Shown piece by piece: positions 61,201 to 64,000 of a DNA stretch of 64,000 bases. The position numbers were made by a program, and so were the translations under genes. How positions within the stretch are numbered: the stretch's first letter is position 1; every line of letters begins with the position of its first letter. The notes below the pieces were generated by a model. It did not search any database, was not told the DNA's origin, and saw only the letters and a list, made by a program, of their open reading frames with translations. The DNA is taken from contig JANNSJ010000013.1 of the NCBI GenBank assembly GCA_031402435.1, positions 1 to 64,000 of the forward strand, read 5' to 3'. This DNA is from UBA11986 sp031402435 (GTDB taxonomy: Bacteria; Bacteroidota; Ignavibacteria; UBA10030; UBA6906).

Positions 61201-63648
61201 GAATTTGCTGAACTTGATCTGCGCCAGGTTCGCCAGGTTCGACGCCGCAATTCTCCCGCTGAATCCCGTCGTTCCGACACTCAACCCGTTCACGTCAAAT
61301 GACACGGGTGCATTTTGCTTCGAGAACTTGTCCGGCAATGTCACACGCCCGCGCTTGATATAGACACCCTTCCAATCAGAATCAAGTCCGCCCGGTGAAA
61401 GGAGCGTGGAGAAATCAAGCACGATGCTGTCACCACTCACCTTGAATCCGGTCCGAGCAATTTGCGACCGCGGAAGTGTCCGAACGTTCAGATAGAAGTT
61501 CCCGTCAGTATCAACGCTGAGGTTGCTGAATGGAATCTCAACACGATTACCTGCTGAATCTCTTAACGCACTGGCAGGTGGAAGTATCGACCCCGTAAGG
61601 GCAACACTCACATCGCCGTCCTGCACGGTCAGGCGTGTTTCATTCCGTTTGAGTTTGAGAGTGAAGTCGTTCGGATTGAGGAGGTTCATCGTGACGTCGT
61701 TTCCAAGGAGAAGCGTTCCGGCGAACGAATTCGACGTCAACGTCATGTTGCGGAAGACAAACAGAACACTGTCTCCTTCAAGAACTTCGCTTGCGAGAAC
61801 CAGAAGCGCACTTCCCGTAACTGTTGCGGTATCCGGATGAACAAGGCGAACAGTATCGATGGTCATCTGCACCGGCCCCATCGGGAAGGTCAGGTTGGCG
61901 GCGATAAATACCTCGTGGATATTCCCGTCTCTATACACTCCCCGGAAAAATACCGAGTCGTTCGGCGAAGGAAACGGAAGCCGTACTCGCCCCATGACAT
62001 GTCCCGATTCCACCGTACTATTGTGAAGGAAGAGTGCAACTGAGTCTACGTTTCCAGCAACACCGCCAAAACGAATGTCGAGCGCGTTGGTCTTGGAATT
62101 GAGTGTTCCGGTGATGCCCTGCTTGTTCACCATCAGCTTCTTGAAGAGTATCAGGATGGAATCTGTTCCGACCCTCATCTTAATTCTTCCTGAAAGCAAC
62201 GCGCTATCAGCAGACACACGAACGCTATCAAAAACGGCTTTGCTGTACATGCCCGGCAGGGGAACAGAGAATCCCGGTGTCACCCGGAGCGTCTTGAGTT
62301 CTCCATTTTCAAGATGTCCAAGAAAGAGCACGCTGTCATTGGGCGCGGAGAACGGAAGTTTCATTTTCCCCCGGAGGTATCCCCCCTCCAGATTGTTGTT
62401 AACAAGGGTGATCGCAATGGAATCAACCGAATGATCAAGGTTACCAAAGCTGATCGGCGTCCTTCTTGTCGAGTACACAGTGCCGCTGATGCCGCCACTG
62501 CCGAACCCGAGTGAAGCAAATGGGATGAGGATCGAATCTGTACCCAATGAAAATTTGGCACGCCCCCATCCATATCCGCTGGTGGGAGTAAACTTCAACG
62601 TATCGAACCGAAGGTGGAGTTGCCGGATGCGTATCGTCTTCAGACTGGCAACGGTAATGTCGCCGCTTGTGACAACATGATTCTCATTAAGTGTGAGATT
62701 GGAATAAGCGACAAACACGGAATCGTTCAGGAACGGAAGATTAATCCATCCTTCACCGGAGTAGCCTGTACGCGAGGAATCAATTACCCGTGTTGGCGTC
62801 GCGCCGAATCCACCGATGGTAAAACCCTGACTCGACTGTTGGGTTGCTCCGCTCAAGTACCGGAACGTCCAGATCTCGCTCCGCCCATCATTCTGTCCGA
62901 TGGCGTTGCCAAGCTCATTCACCGCCCTGACCTGCCATGCATACCGGCCGCCGGGATTCAACGGAAGCGCATCCACAGGGTACAGGAGAGATGTAATCAC
63001 AAGCGATGGGTTTTCATAGTGCGGGTAACCCGATTGCATTGCATCGTATGGTGTCTGACCCTGAACGACCTCGGCGATCTTCAAATGATAGTATACCTGA
63101 TGACCCGGCTGGTTTACGGTTGTCCACTGAAGCATCGGAAAGAACGTAAGCATCAGTTCATTGTCCGATGGAAGCAGGAGTGAAGGTGGCTCTGGAAGGC
63201 TTATGGTAAAGGATGCACATGCTTCCGGCGCAAGCACTTGCAGGTCGATGCTGCTCTTCAGCGTCATGCAAATCGTGTAGAAGCCCTCAGGCAGCACTCC
63301 TGATTGAGCGATTTGATTTCGGACCGATTGATTGTAGGTGATATCATTCCATGAAATAAGATCGATACCATTGAAAACATCGGTTCCAGGCATTACCGAA
63401 ATGTTGCGACCTCGCCCGGAAGCAAGCTGCCCGTGAACGGAGGAAGAAATCACGACGTCGAAGAAGGCCGGATGAGTTGTTGAAACGGTGTTGGTGATTG
63501 TCATTTGAATGAACGTCGGGTCGCTTGCGATATCGCCGATGTAAGGGGAAGGAAAAGGATGAACCGCAAGCGAGGTGCTAACGTTTTGACAAAGCACAAT
63601 CGAAGGAACGATGAGTAACACCAAGATGAACAGCTTCGTCTGTCTCAT
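58294..63648 (-). CDS. Giant secreted TANFOR-like repeat protein
   Basis: 1784 residues from the ATG at 63648, with CAGGAG nine bases upstream. Signal peptide to about residue 22 (VPSIVLCQ). An N-terminal TANFOR/Ig-like domain (about 25-150; FPSPYIGDIASDPTFIQMTI) and an FN3-like domain (about 155-265; GGRYAWQVRAVNELG) follow. Residues about 320-930 hold diverged blocks of about 120 residues, each with IPF/ILF-type strands, then GxVDSVAL.L.NN..E.G...G and LPF..PNDSV. A beta-rich middle (GFGGGAFYHM near 1115) precedes C-terminal Ig-like domains. No type IX sorting tail is present. It begins two bases after the barrel gene and is followed by the FN3 gene, making a three-gene surface operon. Function unknown; a fibre or scaffold is a guess from shape. 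Confidence 0.82.
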   Translation of the reverse strand: MRQTKLFILVLLIVPSIVLCQNVSTSLAVHPFPSPYIGDIASDPTFIQMTITNTVSTTHPAFFDVVISSSVHGQLASGRGRNISVMPGTDVFNGIDLISWNDITYNQSVRNQIAQSGVLPEGFYTICMTLKSSIDLQVLAPEACASFTISLPEPPSLLLPSDNELMLTFFPMLQWTTVNQPGHQVYYHLKIAEVVQGQTPYDAMQSGYPHYENPSLVITSLLYPVDALPLNPGGRYAWQVRAVNELGNAIGQNDGRSEIWTFRYLSGATQQSSQGFTIGGFGATPTRVIDSSRTGYSGEGWINLPFLNDSVFVAYSNLTLNENHVVTSGDITVASLKTIRIRQLHLRFDTLKFTPTSGYGWGRAKFSLGTDSILIPFASLGFGSGGISGTVYSTRRTPISFGNLDHSVDSIAITLVNNNLEGGYLRGKMKLPFSAPNDSVLFLGHLENGELKTLRVTPGFSVPLPGMYSKAVFDSVRVSADSALLSGRIKMRVGTDSILILFKKLMVNKQGITGTLNSKTNALDIRFGGVAGNVDSVALFLHNSTVESGHVMGRVRLPFPSPNDSVFFRGVYRDGNIHEVFIAANLTFPMGPVQMTIDTVRLVHPDTATVTGSALLVLASEVLEGDSVLFVFRNMTLTSNSFAGTLLLGNDVTMNLLNPNDFTLKLKRNETRLTVQDGDVSVALTGSILPPASALRDSAGNRVEIPFSNLSVDTDGNFYLNVRTLPRSQIARTGFKVSGDSIVLDFSTLLSPGGLDSDWKGVYIKRGRVTLPDKFSKQNAPVSFDVNGLSVGTTGFSGRIAASNLANLAQIKFSKFAGNIDSVMVNFTNNSIDAGYIKGMLTAPFINGDLNFSVLVTDDGLSEAMVGYEGDIRVFNLSFFTMNISSASLTYTQSVSKLNLSGKIHIEKGGTTIKDVSFEDFKIDSDGNVGLDGKVWFNLTGNQGSAFEGFPIQLDSIGFGSDPQNPNRKFIGIGARIEVSERFPSGNTTLVFWAKRSSNIAGYVLENVEVKDFGIAYQSAAFSFDGQLKWSQDTTKKQFDANLAMQVKSGLTLASKLTIGRTLGSGGFRYWYLYGKAGFGGTPIFSLLPATGIPLSFYGFGGGAFYHMRAVVDTARDSVIYTPDNSVALGLKAAVILGTDGGGLAWNGDQELEFVFSQGGNSYNLTNINLYSRNWFLAPLPARTNPVADVRGNGTLQISVNNFNINGYFNFTADFKTLVKGNGTAQLLFSPNNWYMKIGTRQQPVDVQIYPLPPLPMNLAAKHYFQLDKDGIQLGVGFHVNREKRVGIFKGVLNVDFTTEASLAYRPFRVEGSGELDGNIKAKVKALGDWYEIFDGQLLANVNFKTPNPTRVWGKVKMRYSVAHGAAKGTYKMNYSFPEGSNDEGNENEFASFSLIESLNPIEGQTATALGAVEASLGIAAGEEYLIDENENSTSDDVYWKLVVDSVRIAKVIRTLVGRRYVITYLNLPNTILQYSEDKFSLTCSPAGYSLLEPNTIYRTKVRARLLKKSSQSNWLWQTFKDTTAIAQFTTGGFPEYYYEFVESTYPKAGEKAFRYAGNNLGRVHVRFNSALPAISSGQVVGQLFEQTGGTSVPGGWTRPTPDNRWWAFAPTGNALQPNRIYVLRLVDLSVDSTNPARQKYSMSFETGSNASLPAFATVAVKTSGKTLYQVGSPPVMFPAVRKFVFTLTGPQTIDWDNVTSFSLQGINGTFEYLPTSRRAGLPGGGSKFGGGGGGTFGDWKNVIDVDAQTSGQPLYLPQTIPDPIQVTVNHRYEGVVTIPFPRP

Positions 63649-63650
63649 CG

Positions 63651-64000
63651 TCAAAAGCTCCTGTTGTATTGAAGACTGAGCAGGGATTCCACGAAGTTGC
63701 CGGCTCTTCCATTACCGTACGTATACGACGAAACCCTGGCGCTGAGAGCAACATTATCGTTCACCGAAAACCGGTACGATGTGTTCAATGTACCGACAAG
63801 TTGTTTGTCGGTCGTGACTCCAATGTTGTTCCGCGTTGTAGTAATGGAAAGAGACGGCGTAAGCGATCTCTCGAAGAAACTGTACTGCGCTGCAAGGCCG
63901 AGAGACATGATCTTCGTGTCGGTCGTCGTTCGATCGTTCATGGTGTAACTTGCGCGGGGGCTGATGACCAGCGAGGATGGGAATGCCACTGCCCACATGA
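63651..64000 (-). CDS. Outer-membrane beta-barrel protein, C-terminal part (partial)
   Basis: Only the last 116 codons or so are inside the window; the frame is open at the right edge, so the true start lies outside. The visible part has alternating hydrophobic strands typical of barrels (SLVISPRASYTMNDRTT, IMSLGLAAQYSFFERSLTPS, LSARVSSYTYGNG) and ends in phenylalanine (LSLQYNRSF), as expected for a BAM-inserted outer-membrane protein. The stop lies two bases before the start of the giant TANFOR-like gene, so the two are in one operon. It may anchor or export the downstream proteins; this is inference. Confidence 0.75.
   Translation of the reverse strand, partial: MWAVAFPSSLVISPRASYTMNDRTTTDTKIMSLGLAAQYSFFERSLTPSLSITTTRNNIGVTTDKQLVGTLNTSYRFSVNDNVALSARVSSYTYGNGRAGNFVESLLSLQYNRSF

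Overview
The window looks like chromosomal DNA of a Gram-negative, outer-membrane bacterium of the Bacteroidota/Chlorobiota assemblage, most like Ignavibacteria-type or related uncultured lineages. The clues are a type IX secretion C-terminal sorting domain (11220-12626), lipoproteins, an outer-membrane barrel end, a TANFOR-like giant secreted protein, and a large set of Hanks-type kinases fused to TolB-like/TPR or PD40 propeller domains. This placement is inference from gene content. I saw no rRNA, tRNA or CRISPR array.

Left part (1-12.9 kb, all minus strand): a broken M43-type secreted metalloprotease that runs off the left edge, a propeller lipoprotein, phoH, an envelope pair (LysM protein and small coiled-coil lipoprotein) behind a consensus -35/-10 promoter, radC, a three-gene ABC-type block (ATPase, large permease, TPR/LivK-like binding protein) and a type IX-secreted protein. 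Middle (12.9-24.6 kb): a shikimate operon in the order aroB, aroD-aroE fusion, aminotransferase, aroA, aroC, with a GxxExxY gene inside palindromic repeats between aroA and aroC; then menaquinone genes (menG/ubiE and mqnD-like), a GNAT acetyltransferase, mgtE and a membrane metallophosphoesterase. Related palindromic repeats (CCGCAGAG...CTCTGCGG) sit in three intergenic gaps.

The remarkable part is 24.6-56.1 kb, all on the minus strand and mostly overlapping or closely spaced. It holds eight serine/threonine kinases (four with TolB-like plus TPR output, four with PD40 propellers), two SpoIIE/PP2C phosphatases (one receiver-linked, one GAF-linked), a lone receiver, a STAS anti-sigma-antagonist-like protein, a tandem ABM protein, a small unknown protein, and a 1938-residue histidine kinase whose sensor half is eight tandem modules of about 185 residues behind a SnoaL-like domain. 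The set suggests histidine kinase -> receivers/PP2C phosphatase -> STAS partner switching wired to a bank of membrane kinases. No anti-sigma kinase (RsbW type) or sigma factor is in the window, so the output is unknown.

Two further oddities mark this locus. First, short reading frames that start like the kinases (MIGQTISHYK...) lie just upstream of several kinases, and their stop codons overlap the next kinase start as ATGA. Second, short palindromic elements have entered the kinase genes in frame at four places and have broken one of the mini-ORFs.

Right end (56.2-64 kb): an apparent operon of an outer-membrane barrel protein (partial), a 1784-residue TANFOR-like secreted repeat protein and a fibronectin type III repeat protein.
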